From positions 172,741 to 236,740 of the forward strand of contig CABFPE010000442.1 of the NCBI GenBank assembly GCA_900660155.1: 64,000 nucleotides of DNA. The letters are read 5' to 3'. This stretch comes from Hofstenia miamia (lineage: Eukaryota; Xenacoelomorpha; Acoela; Hofsteniidae). The notes beneath the pieces are model-generated. The model was not told the origin of the DNA, made no database searches, and worked only from the letters and a program-made list of their open reading frames with translations. A program made the position numbers and the translations under genes. Positions 1-11,900 of this stretch are shown one piece after another (the stretch's first letter is position 1; every line of letters starts with the position of its first letter).

Positions 1-3000
1 ATATATATATATTGTAATTCAAATAACGAGTTGTGTATACAATGGTTCTTGCTGCTATGGTTGTTGCACATGATGCAAGCTAACCAAACAAGACTAATTT
101 ACTTAGAAAAGTAGGAAAACAAATTGTAGCAGAGATAGAAAAAACTACTCCATTTATGTTGAGCTACTAATTAGATTGGATATGGATATAATATAAACAA
201 TAAAGTTTGGAATTGCTACTGTTTATCAAAAATCGATTCAATAAATATGTATTTTTTACAATAGTTATCTATTGGTCATTGCAAGTATCAAAATTCTGAA
301 ATCTCATCAATTAAAGGGAAGGCGAACAAAAGTCTTTCCTTTAGTCTGGCTTAGAAATCTCCTGAATGGACTTCTCATAAACCAAACAAGCTAGGAATGA
401 ACTTCTAAATTAACAAATATAATATAGAGCAAAGCAAGAACATCTAAAAATGCACTTTGGTAAATATTTCATTACTAACAGTTTATTAAAAAATTTCATA
501 GGAATCACATAGCTGTGTGGGAATCACTAAATTACCAACGAAAGTCAACCAACATACTTAAATATGTGAGATTTTCTTTCACATAAATGAAAGTTTATGT
601 AATTAATTATGCCAACAAAACTTGATGTTTGTGAACTACATTGTTCCTTGCATTGCAGTTGTTAAAAAAGCACAGCATATTGTCTTAGAATATTGATGAA
701 GCATTAAATATTTAATCTTAAGTGTTAGACAAAGTTTGACAGAAATAAACGAAACCGATAGACGTAATTTTTAGTTACATTGCAGAATTTCATTGAAAAT
801 CTTTTACGAGGCGTAGCCAATCAGTCATCCAATTGTTACCCTGTAAATTAAATAATGACGACAAACCAAGTACATAAAATATTCCTAATTTTCACCTAAT
901 TATGTAACGTTAGAACTCATGCCAAAATAAACTATTTGCATTTGTTATTGGAGATAATAATAGCGGTGTCGATGTTAAAGGAAACCTTTTGATACCAAGA
1001 ACCTAGAAGATTAGGTAATATGATCTGAAATAACAGAGAAATTTGTATCTTCCATTTCAATTTGCTGTAAAGCAGAACTTATGATAAATTTCAAATATAG
1101 GGGTAAATTTTTGCTCGAAATATGAAATTGGTGTTTGAGAATTTATTCACTGTTAGTACAAAGAACTCTGTTGATAGCTGTGACTGTGATTACAAAATAA
1201 ATTAGAATTATTAACGTGTAAGTGAAACAGAGAATAAGAGTGCAGTTTCTTGTCACCTCGTGTTTTTAGAGTAGTCTGTATTTCAAACGTAATTCATTCT
1301 TAGAGATTTATTGAATCCATGAAAATTGGCCCAAAAAGTTATGTCCACATGTTGGGGGAGGGGGCTGCTACCACCATACCCTTTTTCCTTGTACGCCTAT
1401 GATTTCAAATGATTATTCTCAAACATATTACGAGAGAATTTTTTTATGATTTCTTAGGTTAATCACATAGGATATAACCATAGAATCTCGAATTATTCTT
1501 TAGTTATATATTGAGTAGATACTTACTAGAATTCTATGCCATCATCATGTGTAAATTTTCTTTTAAAATTTATTAAATTACCATAAAAGAACTTCATATA
1601 TTTGATCTCACATAATTATATATATATATGAAAATAATTGTTTTTATTTAAGTTATTTTGTTTAAGTTGCATTGTATTTTTGTTTATAAAGACAGAAAGT
1701 GGGCGCGGTACGTATTGATTTTGTTGATAAATATGTCATATTTGCTTGAGAAAAAGATCTTCTTGGAATCGATCATTTTCATTATTTCAATTTAAAAGTA
1801 AGAAATGCTTATCATTATCATTATCAAAATGTTATTCATGCAATCATGATTAAAGAACTCATATACCACAAGAAATGGAATTTTATTTTAAAAAATCAAA
1901 TTTTTTGTGAATTCCAGTCTTCTTTCATTGATGATATACAAGATATATTAATAATTATAGATAATATTCTTCAAAATTGAAAATTTGTTGAGTACAGTTT
2001 TCTTGATGCTTAAATAGTATATATATTAGTTATAGTTACAATAGACACTTTAAGTTACGTATTTTAATTTGTTTGAAAAAAATTGTCAGTTATAAAACTC
2101 TATATCCTGTAAACTATGGCATTTTACGTTTTAAAGTGTTTTAATTTTCAGTAAATTTTAGGATTATTTCATCAAAGTCTTATATAAAATTTGAAGAGTT
2201 ATTTCAAAGATATTCGCAGAAAATTTAAGTATATTTGATAACACTTTGATTTTTTATCAACATGGGATGTATTTATTCCAATTTAATTTGCTAATATTTA
2301 TCTGAAACTAAAAAAATAATGAATATGGAGCTCATTTCTTTATAATGTTTTAAGTAATTTTATTCTAAGCTATTACAACTTTGGAGACTAATATAAATAA
2401 AGCAGAAAATGCATTTCAGGCACTCTTTGTAAGTCGTCTGGATTCACTTCTTTTCCATATAAAATAATAATTTTCAATTATTACTTTTTTGAGAAATGAG
2501 TTCATTATTCATTTTGTGCTAGCTGAAAAGGATTGGATAGATTTTTTAAATTTATGGGCAAAGAGAATTGGTGGGTTGAGTTATCTAATCCAATTTGCAA
2601 CCACCAATCCACTATGCTTTTTTAATAATTTGAATCTTTGTTGAATTGGAAATCATTATGTGCCCTAGTATCTTTTGTTATCAGTATATATTGAAAGAGA
2701 ATCAATGCTATTCCGGAGATTTTAAAGCAGACAGAAATTTCTTGAAAATGCTATTTTTCTGAAATCAAAGGAAATTGTTGTAAATTCTTAGAAAAAAATC
2801 TTAGAATATAGCTCAAAAACGCTACGGATGCGCAGAGTAACCTAAAGCTGGCTCAATTCAAAATATTTGCAGTTGAATTGTTTATAGAATTTCTACGTTT
2901 TTTCAAATTTCTTGCACTCTATAATGAGCTACCACTGCAAAGAAATAGTAAAGAACACTGTGCCAATCAATTAACTGTCATGTAGAAGAGTTAGTTCATG

Positions 3001-3140
3001 ATCATCATCTCAACTAGTCATGAATTCTTAACTTTCCGAATTGTAAACTTATTACTTGAAAAAATTCTATTCTTTTATACTTAAAATTTAAGAGATTCTA
3101 GCTCAGTTTAAAAAATGCTATAATATTATTTTTATTTGGA
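1..3140. other. intergenic A+T-rich stretch, no gene seen
   Basis: No supportable gene or RNA. Short (TA)n at 1-12 and 1617-1628. Inverted words ATTGGTGGGTTG and CAACCACCAAT sit near 2568-2610. A GTACGCCTATG end near 1392-1402 (minus strand CATAGGCGTACAAGG) resembles hAT CAG-GGCGTA termini but has no partner. Confidence 0.6.
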
Positions 3141-3149
3141 AGTTCCCTT

Positions 3150-3225
3150 AATGGGAACCGGCCGAAAATTTTAAAGCCGAGGTGGTAGTTAGCCGGCGAA
3201 TGCTAAGCCGGAAGAGTTTCGAATA
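3150..3225. repeat. hAT-like end fragment, ACCGGC-rich
   Basis: Contains GGGAACCGGCCGAAAATT and repeated AGCCGG. It resembles, in inverted orientation, the sequence at 7125-7173, where TCTCTGG closes TATCCGGGCCGACAATT-type sequence read on the minus strand. The two may be the opposite ends of one 4-kb element or two members of a family. Confidence 0.3.
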
Positions 3226-3290
3226 GTTTTTTTTATTAAATTTTATTTTTGTTACATACATGCTCTATGCATATCTAGATTATTATACTT

Positions 3291-3293
<3 letters not shown>

Positions 3294-3332
<39 letters not shown>
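3294..3332. repeat. (TA)n microsatellite
   Basis: Uninterrupted AT dinucleotides, about 19 units, between the hAT-like fragment and the piggyBac-like fragment. Confidence 0.95.
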
Positions 3333-3335
<3 letters not shown>

Positions 3336-3468
3336 GAAAGAAATTTCTAAAAATATATGTGCAAATAGCAAATGAACTATGAAGCTTCCGCATAACAATG
3401 TTTGAATCAGAGTTTACACAAAGGGTAAAACGGAAGTTTATGCATTATATAGAATTAGATAATGTTTT

Positions 3469-3738
3469 TCATCGGCGACCTTGCGTGTTCATACTTTTTG
3501 GATAATGGTTTATGTAATCCAGGCGAACTTCTGCTCGAGGTATAACTGAATTTGCGCATTGGCAAGGTTTCTGTGAGCGCATTTCAATTCGGTCAATTGG
3601 TGGTCTATCCTGATTAATTGTTTGTGGGAGAAGATGAAGGCATGTTGCTGCATGTTGAAATGCCATAAGGTGAGGCACTGTTTTGTGGATTCTTATGTCT
3701 TCTGACTCTTTTCTGTATAGATAAAGAGTTGAAAACAT
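3469..3738 (-). pseudogene. possible piggyBac-like transposase C-terminal fragment
   Basis: An 89-codon open frame in a stretch clearly richer in G+C than its surroundings. It reads PHLMAFQHAATCLHLLP followed by EVRLDYINHYP and ends QGRR. The layout resembles the end of piggyBac-family transposases, where a helix (LLDF...) is followed by an HxP-type segment and a basic entry into a Cys-rich finger, but the Cys-rich finger does not follow. No termini were found. The family call is tentative; an unrelated host exon is the alternative. Confidence 0.3.
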
Positions 3739-3945
3739 TCATTTTTGCATCACAATTTATATGAATCTACAAAGTGAATATTCCGTTTAATAGTAAGACC
3801 TTAAAATAGAATTTTCACAATCAGCACTACTTTCAGAAGTATATCAATGCTTTTTACGATGGTCAACTAAAATTATTGCCTGTGTTGTATTTCTAGTCGA
3901 TCATGTTTTTACCTGTTCAAAGATCATACTTTTGTGGTGAATTCA

Positions 3946-4028
3946 AGCCTATTAGAGAAACATCAACTTTTTCTCCATTGACATTTTGTTTTGGACGCCA
4001 CCTGACATGCTTCTCCAATAGGCTTTTG
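3946..4028. repeat. 83-bp imperfect palindromic unit with possible ATTCA duplications
   Basis: GCCTATTAGAGAAACAT near the left end pairs with ATGCTTCTCCAATAGGC near the right end. The unit is flanked by ATTCA at 3941-3945 and 4029-4033. It could be a very short MITE or only a hairpin. Confidence 0.3.
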
Positions 4029-4707
4029 ATTCAGAAAAATATTTGAACATTTCTGTGTATACATTTATTTTATTCATATATTTTTGATGTTTTTGTTGTG
4101 AAATTCTTTCTGTATACTCATACTGTGTGGGATCTCACGACAATGTATGAAAATGATCTATAATAAGCATTGATCAACTTGCTTAACTTGAAGACTAAAT
4201 ATTGTATTGAAAAATTTAACATTCCTTAATTAAATCCATGGACGTTTCAATGCAGTTTGACTTCCTTTGGATCATAACTGTCAAATAAGTTTGCATAAGA
4301 CAGATGCTTGCACTTATAATATTATTATAATATGAATATGTTAAGTGTACGAAATACGTGCCCACCACAATCAAACATGTCCGTCTGCCATTATTATATT
4401 GCCATCCATCACGCCTATTACCCTTTCTGGTTTCATACAATATAAAAATGTCATGAACAAGTTCATATTCTCAGAGAAAATTAATCGAATCTGCCAAGTA
4501 AGAAAATTCAATTTCTAAATTCCTTTAATATGAATACTGGGTTTTAAAAAATGTAGTGGTGAATTAAAATAGTTAGGAGGTGAGCTGTAAAATGGTGTTC
4601 ATAACAATATTATGAAGTTGGGTAATTAATGTTTACATCAATATACTATTGTGCACAGTATAGAGTTCTTATAGTGATTCTCAAAGAGGACATCCCCTCA
4701 ATAATGT

Positions 4708-5054
4708 TTGTAGGTAATACGAAACCACCAATATGACATCTATTAATGTGAGTACTCACTGTGCATTGATAAATTGCGTAGGCTCATTGCAATGGATTTG
4801 TAAGTTTTAAAAACAAAATGTGAAGCACTGAAGGCAAAAGTACCACCAACATTATGCTGCACACTGAATATCATTTAAATAGCCATCCATTTTATCTGAT
4901 TATATAATTATTAAAATTTGGTCAAAATGTAAACTAATTTTGATTTGGACGAAATCCAAATTTTACAAGACGCACTTAAAGGTATTTGTATTTCCAATAA
5001 TAATAATTTTCTGAGATTTAAGTTGAAAATAAAGAGGTCTCGTATTACCTACAC
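4708..5054. mobile_element. possible short MITE abutting the mariner 3' end
   Basis: GTAGGTAATACGAAACC at 4708 and its inverted near-copy GGTCTCGTATTACCTAC ending near 5054 (one mismatch in 17) bound about 350 bp of A+T-rich sequence. The mariner reading stops at the right-hand copy, as if this unit replaced or interrupted its 3' end. No clear target duplication is seen. The terminal motif resembles sequence at 6117-6172 and 58303-58362. Confidence 0.35.
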
Positions 5055-6114
5055 AGACATCTTTTTGTGTCATGCAAAGAATTGATGTGTTTAACATTAA
5101 CACTATTCTGCACAGACCTGAATAAATGAAAATCCGAAAGAGCAATATTTGGTGAATATGTAGGGTGAGTTAGCACATCCCAGTCGAGTTGCAGCAATAT
5201 TTGTTTGGTCTCCAAACAAAGGTTTGGTTCTTGCATTGTCCTGTTGGAAAACAACACCCTTTCTATTGGAAAATTCTGGACGTTTTTCTTGAATTGAGGC
5301 TTTTAACTCGTACAGTTGAGTACAATATTTCTTAAAATTGTCTTGTTATTTTTAGAGAAGCTCATAGTACAGAATTTCTTTCCAATCACACCACATACAA
5401 AACATAACTTTTTCAGGGTGAAAACCCTTTTTTGGGTGGCTAAGGGTGGCTCATATCGCTTACTCCAGGATGTTTTTCTCTGAACATTTCTCATCACTTG
5501 TCACAATTTGCTTTAAAAAAGGTGCATTCTCATTCCATTAATAAGCAAATCACAGATGTAGGTGTGATCCAAAAGCTTCTTCTTACTTAACTCATGTGGT
5601 ACCCACACATCGTAGCTATTTGTGTACCCATACTCTACCAAGTGCTCATGAACGACTGATTTTGATGAGTTGAGGATTTCTACCAATTCTCAGGTTGTGC
5701 AATGCGGGATATTATTCATTAATAACATAATTTAGTGATCATCTGTAGTGGATGCTCTGCCTGATTGTACTTCATCAATAATCTGAACCTTGCGAACACC
5801 CTCTGTAAAGTTCTTTTGGATAAAAAAACATCACCGTAAATTGTGCAAATTTCTTTGGTTGTTTGTGAGGCATTTTTGCCTTTACGTAAAAAGAAAAGCA
5901 TCAAGAGCTGAAAATGAACTTTTTTATCTTCCATTTTAAAAGGTTAAAGAATTAACACAGGTTATTAGAATATAAACCTTCTTCCACGAAAAGGTAGCTT
6001 AACCTGTGCTCTAAATTGGAATATTCAAACCCTATTTTCTGGACTCAACCATGTTCCAAAATCAGTTGAAAGATAAACCACCATAAATCGCCACGAGGTT
6101 TCCGGACAACCTGA
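5055..6114 (-). mobile_element. decayed mariner (Tc1/mariner, DD34D) element, 3' truncated
   Basis: The minus strand reads a mariner transposase across several frames. The N-terminus, MEDKKVHFQLLMLFF and then RKGKNASQTTKEIC at 5934 downward, is the HTH region. DEK precedes NVQRKTSW near 5480 (first catalytic Asp), QQDNAR lies near 5240 (second Asp, HDNARPH-like), and WDVLTHPTYSPNIALSDFHL near 5180-5100 holds the third Asp. The frame changes at least twice. The 5' end shows TA then TCAGGTTGTCCGGAAAC (6114 downward), a plausible inverted terminal repeat beside its TA target. The 3' terminal repeat and the last 30-50 codons are missing; sequence stops resembling mariner near 5055. It is inactive. 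Short ORFs here (5045-5257, 5303-5497, 5719-5934) are pieces of it. Confidence 0.88.
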
Positions 6115-6116
6115 TA

Positions 6117-6172
6117 CATTCCTGCTTAGCCAAATTATGCAAATTAACTTAAGGGTGTGGTATGCACTACAC
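6117..6172 (-). repeat. fragment of a dispersed repeat end, related to 58303-58362
   Basis: About 55 bp in the same orientation as 58303-58362, roughly three quarters identical, sharing CCTGCTTA, CAAAT-ATGCAAAT and CTTAA blocks and ending near CTACAC. The mariner begins 2 bp away, so the mariner may have landed in this older element. Confidence 0.4.
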
Positions 6173-7124
6173 ATGTCCCAATCGAATTTCGATATTATTT
6201 AGGATTCGAAGTCTCGATGAAACACTGTTTCTGAGTTCTGAAAAAGTACAAGTGTGACGATAATACATGTTTTTTGCTAATGGGGGGATGCATGCTTCTA
6301 TCTCCCAACCCTCGAATCCACCACTGACTGAAAATCCGCACATTATAATAAAGTAAATGGTATATCTAAAACAAAAAATATATTGTGTACATTGCATTGA
6401 AAATTTACACTAGCCAACTCTAAATTTGATTGGAATCCAATTGGCCTCTAGAATTTTGGTACTGGATTGGTTGGATTAAACAAAAGAATCTATCCAATGG
6501 ACAAATCTGGAAATTGTATAACGCAAATTTCTAACTATTATTACTATATTTCAAGCAAAAAAATTTTTCATTTTTCAGTTAATAAAAATTGTGAGTTCAT
6601 AAGTTGGTTTATATTTGCATGATAATAAAAAGGTATAAAACTAAATATATCATTAGAAAACACTATTTTGGTTTACATTACTATTGTTGTGGTATTTAAC
6701 CTCGTTTAGTGCTGCAAAGTAAATATTTAAATATATAAACATGTAATCTTTTCTGCGGATGCTTAATATACTGCTGATTACTTCTCTAGTAGTGTATCGA
6801 AAATTTTTCAAACATTTTGAGTGTTCTTTCCAATGTTAGAAAATAGAAGCGTTTAAACTTCCTTATTTTTATGAAGTTTCTCAAATTTTCAAATGTAAAT
6901 CCTCCTGATTAAACTTTCCTTTTATAAACAACTTCTGTTAAAATTATTAGTGAGTTTAATAAAAAAAAAAGCAAAAACTCACCATCAAAAAGCAGATTAT
7001 AGATTATTATTATTCAAATTGCAATACTGAAGAAATTAAATTTTTTCAAAACTTAATAAGATCAAGAAATATTTTTTATTAGTGGCAGTAAAATTTACCG
7101 ACTTTTCTTGGAATTGTTCAAATG

Positions 7125-7173
7125 GCCTGCAAAAATCAGTAATTGTCGGCCCGGATAACTGGTTCTATCTCTG
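7125..7173. repeat. hAT-like end fragment related to 3150-3225
   Basis: Read on the minus strand: CCAGAGATAGAACCAG and then GGGCCGACAATT. CAGAGATRG is a typical hAT terminus. No matching 8-bp duplication was found at the 3.15-kb copy. Confidence 0.3.
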
Positions 7174-7814
7174 GTGAATATACCTTCGCTTTTTAAAATT
7201 ACGACATATTAATCACTTTGTCCCAGAAACACTTGAAACTTAGTAAACTAACTACATAACCGCTAACACACAAACTTCATTGACAAGTTCTTAAATTTAG
7301 TTGAAGTAAATGCTATCCTTAATCTTTAACCGATCTAGTTTGTTCGTGAAGGTCCAATAAACATCTCTCGAAATTTGATTTAGTTTCATCTTTCCAGCAA
7401 AATTGAACATCCCACTAATATCGATAAACTCGCTTTGAATGCATTAAAACGTTAAAATAGAAACACAGTTTTAGTAAATTCTGTAGACATGATTTGGTTT
7501 CCATCTCATTCAAATCAAATAATTATAGTGAATTTCAAATTTAGTTTATATATATATATATATAAATAATGCAATGAACTTAACAAGATAAAAGTTTCCC
7601 ATTTTGAGCTGAGAATATCATGGTGCAGAATAAATTATTTTTTAAAAATACAGCATGTAAAAATATTTGATTTCTTAATAAAATTACTTTAAACAGATTG
7701 CAAACAAATTTGAGAAAATTTATGGGAAAATACTACATAAGCTTGATTGTAATCAAATACATTTTTTACAATTTCAACCCTACAATTATTTAAAGTCATC
7801 TCTTATACAGTATT

Positions 7815-8535
7815 TTTATTTCTATTTAAGATTGAAAACTATTACTAATAAATTCGTTTGTCGCAAAAGTGAAAGCGTATGTTATAACGAAGAATACTGC
7901 ATTAAATTAAAAGGCATGACAAAGAAGAAATTAAAATGCATTTGGCTCATCAAAGAAAGTTCTTATCTTTAGATAACTCGCAAAGTCAACATCAAACTAA
8001 AAAGCAAAGAACCGATTTACCCGATACCATATGTTAATTCAAATATTTTGTTACTAGTTCATCACTACAACGGAGGTGGAACACTATGTACATGCACAGG
8101 TAAAGTTTTGAACACAAAAATTAATTCATAAAATTAGAAAATAAATTTCAAATATTGCGGGAAATAATAAGAAAAATTCTTTGAGACAGATATATTAAAA
8201 AATATCGAATACAAATTTCATATATAAACTACATTGAAAACATCATTCAATGACGTCCCAATGTTCTACCAGTGACATCTAAGTTGCAAGCAAGCTTGCA
8301 GAAAACTGCAGCGAATAAAAATTTAAAATAAAAAGTATGGAAACTCAGAGGGCCACTTATCATTTCATTAGCTTGGAGAAGGAAAGAGACTGCACGGCAA
8401 AACACAAAAATAAAAAATGAGAATGCATATAAACACTCTCAAATATGAACACTGAATGTTTGAAAAATAAAGCTGGAAATATTGTAGCCAATTAACTAAG
8501 CAATCCTGAGATAAAGTAGTGAGGCCCACTAAAGG
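7815..8535 (-). other. probable 3' untranslated region of the TCF gene
   Basis: Non-coding A+T-rich stretch directly after the TGA. The first AATAAA hexamer I find on the minus strand is at 7820-7815, about 716 nt after the stop, and is a plausible but unproven polyadenylation signal. No ORF or structured element is visible. A 3' end farther left is equally possible. Confidence 0.35.
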
Positions 8536-8983
8536 TCACTGGACTTGCACTGGCATTCCGGATGTGGGAGGCAGGTAATTTGCTGGAGGTGGAGATCCCG
8601 GTTCAACTTTTGGATGGAGAACTTGTGGTCCATTAACACCCATCAGTCCTGGAAACATAGTGCCTGGTGGTGGAAATAAACTGGGGTTTCCACCCGGGTA
8701 ACCGCTATGTGCTGTGAAATGAGGATATCCTGGCTGCGGACCAAATGAAACCGGATTATAACCAGTTAATGCTGCTAGACCTGATGTAGACGTTCTAACA
8801 GTGGCAGTTGACAAATCCATAATAGAAGGTTCTGAATAGGTATTAGAAGGCTGGGTAATAGCATTATCTTGTAAGTTTTGTGGTTCCGATGCAGCAGCTT
8901 GAAGACATTCTTCACTTTCACTGCATGCCTCTTCATTTGGATCATCTACACCGTTTGGAAACATGGAACACTTTTTCTTCCTT
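8536..8983 (-). CDS. pan: TCF exon 9: C-clamp end, C-terminal tail and stop (aa 342-490)
   Basis: Opens with RRKKKC, giving the fourth C-clamp cysteine (C347). An acidic Ser/Glu/Gln-rich part follows, then a Gly/Pro/Tyr-rich tail ending GMPVQVQ and TGA. Two short motifs stand out. IMDLS (396-400) resembles the CtBP-binding PxDLS, but with Ile in place of Pro. KVEPGSP (467-473) fits the KxExxSP part of a phosphorylation-dependent SUMO motif, although the residue before Lys is Pro rather than a large hydrophobic one. The open frame extends a few codons upstream past the TTTAG acceptor; the acceptor and the C-clamp define the true exon edge. Confidence 0.94.
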
Positions 8984-11900
8984 CTAAATACATATTTCAC
9001 AATACACCGAGAAAAAAGGTTTGATTTAATTATAAAAAATATACATCTACATTAATTGATACAAATGTACCGCGACTAACATGAAAAATATTCTAACAAA
9101 CTATGTAAACATATTTAGAGTTAGGTTCTTTTAACAATATCAGAAACAAAAAAAACTAAGCTAATCATAGAAATAAATTTGGGAAAATCAAGATTGAAAT
9201 AGAATAACCATTTATTAAATACCATAAAAAGCGTATGGAGCGTGGTATTAAAATAAAGAACTTATAGAACATTGGGATGAAATGGTAAAATAACAATGAT
9301 TAAGAGTCAAGCCTCTTATCCAAACGAGAAGTCTGGATATTATATTTCTTTCCAAGATTAGAAATGAATAAAACCAAATAAACAGTATTTTCAATAAATA
9401 TTGAAAAAAGGGAATGATCATTCAATTGCAATTGACTCAATTGTCTAGTGACATGAGGCTAATAAATAGATAAATTTTTATAAAAAAATATGTTTTAATT
9501 GCTAATTATAAGCATCTGTGTATATAATATAACAACCTCTGTTCATTTTAATCGATGAAATGCAATTGAAGCTTTATGAATTGAAAAAAGGACAATTATA
9601 GAAAATAAATTCATTGAAAATTTGATATTGTTTAAAAAGTCAGGTATATTTTTTTTTGGTCCTCTCAAGTAAATCAGGTTTATATATAATTGAAAAATTA
9701 CAACTATGAAAGCATGGTTGTAATTGAGTTATAAAACAGTGCAATGTGAAAATATAAAAAATTGGTAATGCACTATGCATCTTCGTGTCAAAGAAAACAG
9801 TGTACAAAAGAATTTATGTTAACGGAAAGGAATATTTCCAAACTTGTTAAAATAGACATAGGGATATATATAGATTAAAGACTATATTGAGCATGTAAAC
9901 ATCCTCGCCTTTGAATTTGTTTGATTTAGTTTCAAAGGATGGATATGTTTAAACTGCATACTGTAGAATCGAAAACTCTATTTCAATTCTTGTCTCATTA
10001 TATTCATGGCTTACATAAAATACGGCCAGGACATCCGCAGCAAGCCATGAAAATAGGAGGCGATTGAAAATTCAAATGCTAATATTGTAGAAAGTATTGC
10101 ATCTATCCTTAATTACTAAAAATTGAGTTCATAGCTATTGTTCTTATAAAAATGAAAAGTAATAAATAAACAAATTCATATTTCACATCTTCACGATTTT
10201 GCAACAAAAAGTTGACAAAGAATTTTGCTATTGTTCTAAGTATCACTTTTTGACTGCAGTCAATGGGACAAAATTAAGATTCTATCGAGAATCATTTGAT
10301 AAGCTCGCCTCCTATTTCATTACAATGGTGCAGATGGTCTGCCCTTATTTTAAGTACGTCATGCCACATTATATAAAAAAATCTTATTAACTGTTATCCA
10401 AAAAATATTTCAAAGAAGACTTCTGTAATTTTAAAAAATAAGCCACATATAATTGAACGTGTTTATTTTAATAGTTTAAATCGATAAACAATATAAATTT
10501 AATTAGCATTGGATTTTAAACAATACACAAACATACCTGCAGTGTTTACACCAATTGTCTTGCTGATCTACTCCAAAACGCGCTCTGCACTTTTTCTCCA
10601 TTACGTTATCTAAATTTACTAAATGTTGAATAGTACAAAAGATTACTTCGCTACATGCTCATCAAAAAATGAATTAATTCAAAGTAGGTATGCCTACCTG
10701 TATCTGAAATCTCCTTTACTTGACTTCCCCTCTTTCTTTTCTTTTTTTTACCCATACCATTTGCATAATTGTCTCTGGCAGACCAACCCGGGTACATTTT
10801 TGTGTGAAGTTGTCTCTCTTGGCGAGCGAGATCATAATATTGGGCTTGTTCTCCCCGATCTAGTTGATGCCACTAAAAAATTGAATTTTATCTGGAATTC
10901 AAATGACAATCTACATGAGTAAACAGGGACATAAACAATAGAATTATTTTTTTTGCCAAAAATTGATAATCTACTTGGCTAAAAATAAATTACTTCAATA
11001 ATTATTAAATTATTGTATTAAAAAATGTCAAAGCTAAATAGATTCATAATAAAAATTTTTACATTAAAATTCACAAGCTCCAGTGATTTTCGAAAATCTG
11101 ATTTTGAATCAATAGCTACTCACAAACGACTAGTCGTCGAGTAAAATAAAAATGCGATAAATCGGAATGAATTTTTAATATTGGCATCAAAAAATAAATT
11201 ATTTATAATTTTCATCAGCGAAATAAGGTGTTAATTATTGAAAAAACAATTTGAATTACTTACTTTTATTAAAGTTCTAATGTAAACTAGTGTAAAAAAA
11301 CTAAGTGAGTTAAGATACCAACCTTTCTTCCAAGTATCTGATTGATTGCAGCAGATTCTTTGAGAGTACTTTCCTGCATCACTTTTTCACGGTTTTTCTT
11401 CATAAAAATCATAAAGGCATTTAAAGGTTTCTTGATATAAGGCGTCTTTTTTGCAGGCTCAGCAGGCTTCTCCATTCTAAATATTTTCATTGCAAAATTA
11501 CTTTAGAAAACTTATTCCAAATTTGCAATTTGTAGACTCATAAAACCCACAACAAAATTTATTTTTTAATATCGAAAAAGTATTTACTAAATAAAGTTAA
11601 TTTTGATTGGCTGTTCAAATAAATTATACTTTTATAGTCGTAACGTTCGTTAAGGTTTTATTTTTTTGGAAAATTGCCTCGTAGATTTCGAAATGACTTC
11701 TGTTCTGTTTAGATCAATTTCGCAGAAAAATACCAAAATTATATTTGCCTTACATCACTAATTTAAAGAACTATATTTTTGTATAAATCCAAAAGGTTTC
11801 ATCCGTTAAATTTGTTGCATATATATATATATACTATTGCGACATGCATGGAACGCAACATGCTTACCAGCACGCATATAAAATTTGTTGGGTTCAAGTA

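Noticed and set aside
10623-10922. 99-codon plus-strand ORF
   Set aside because: It lies antisense over TCF exon 7; the minus strand encodes the HMG box with full family agreement.
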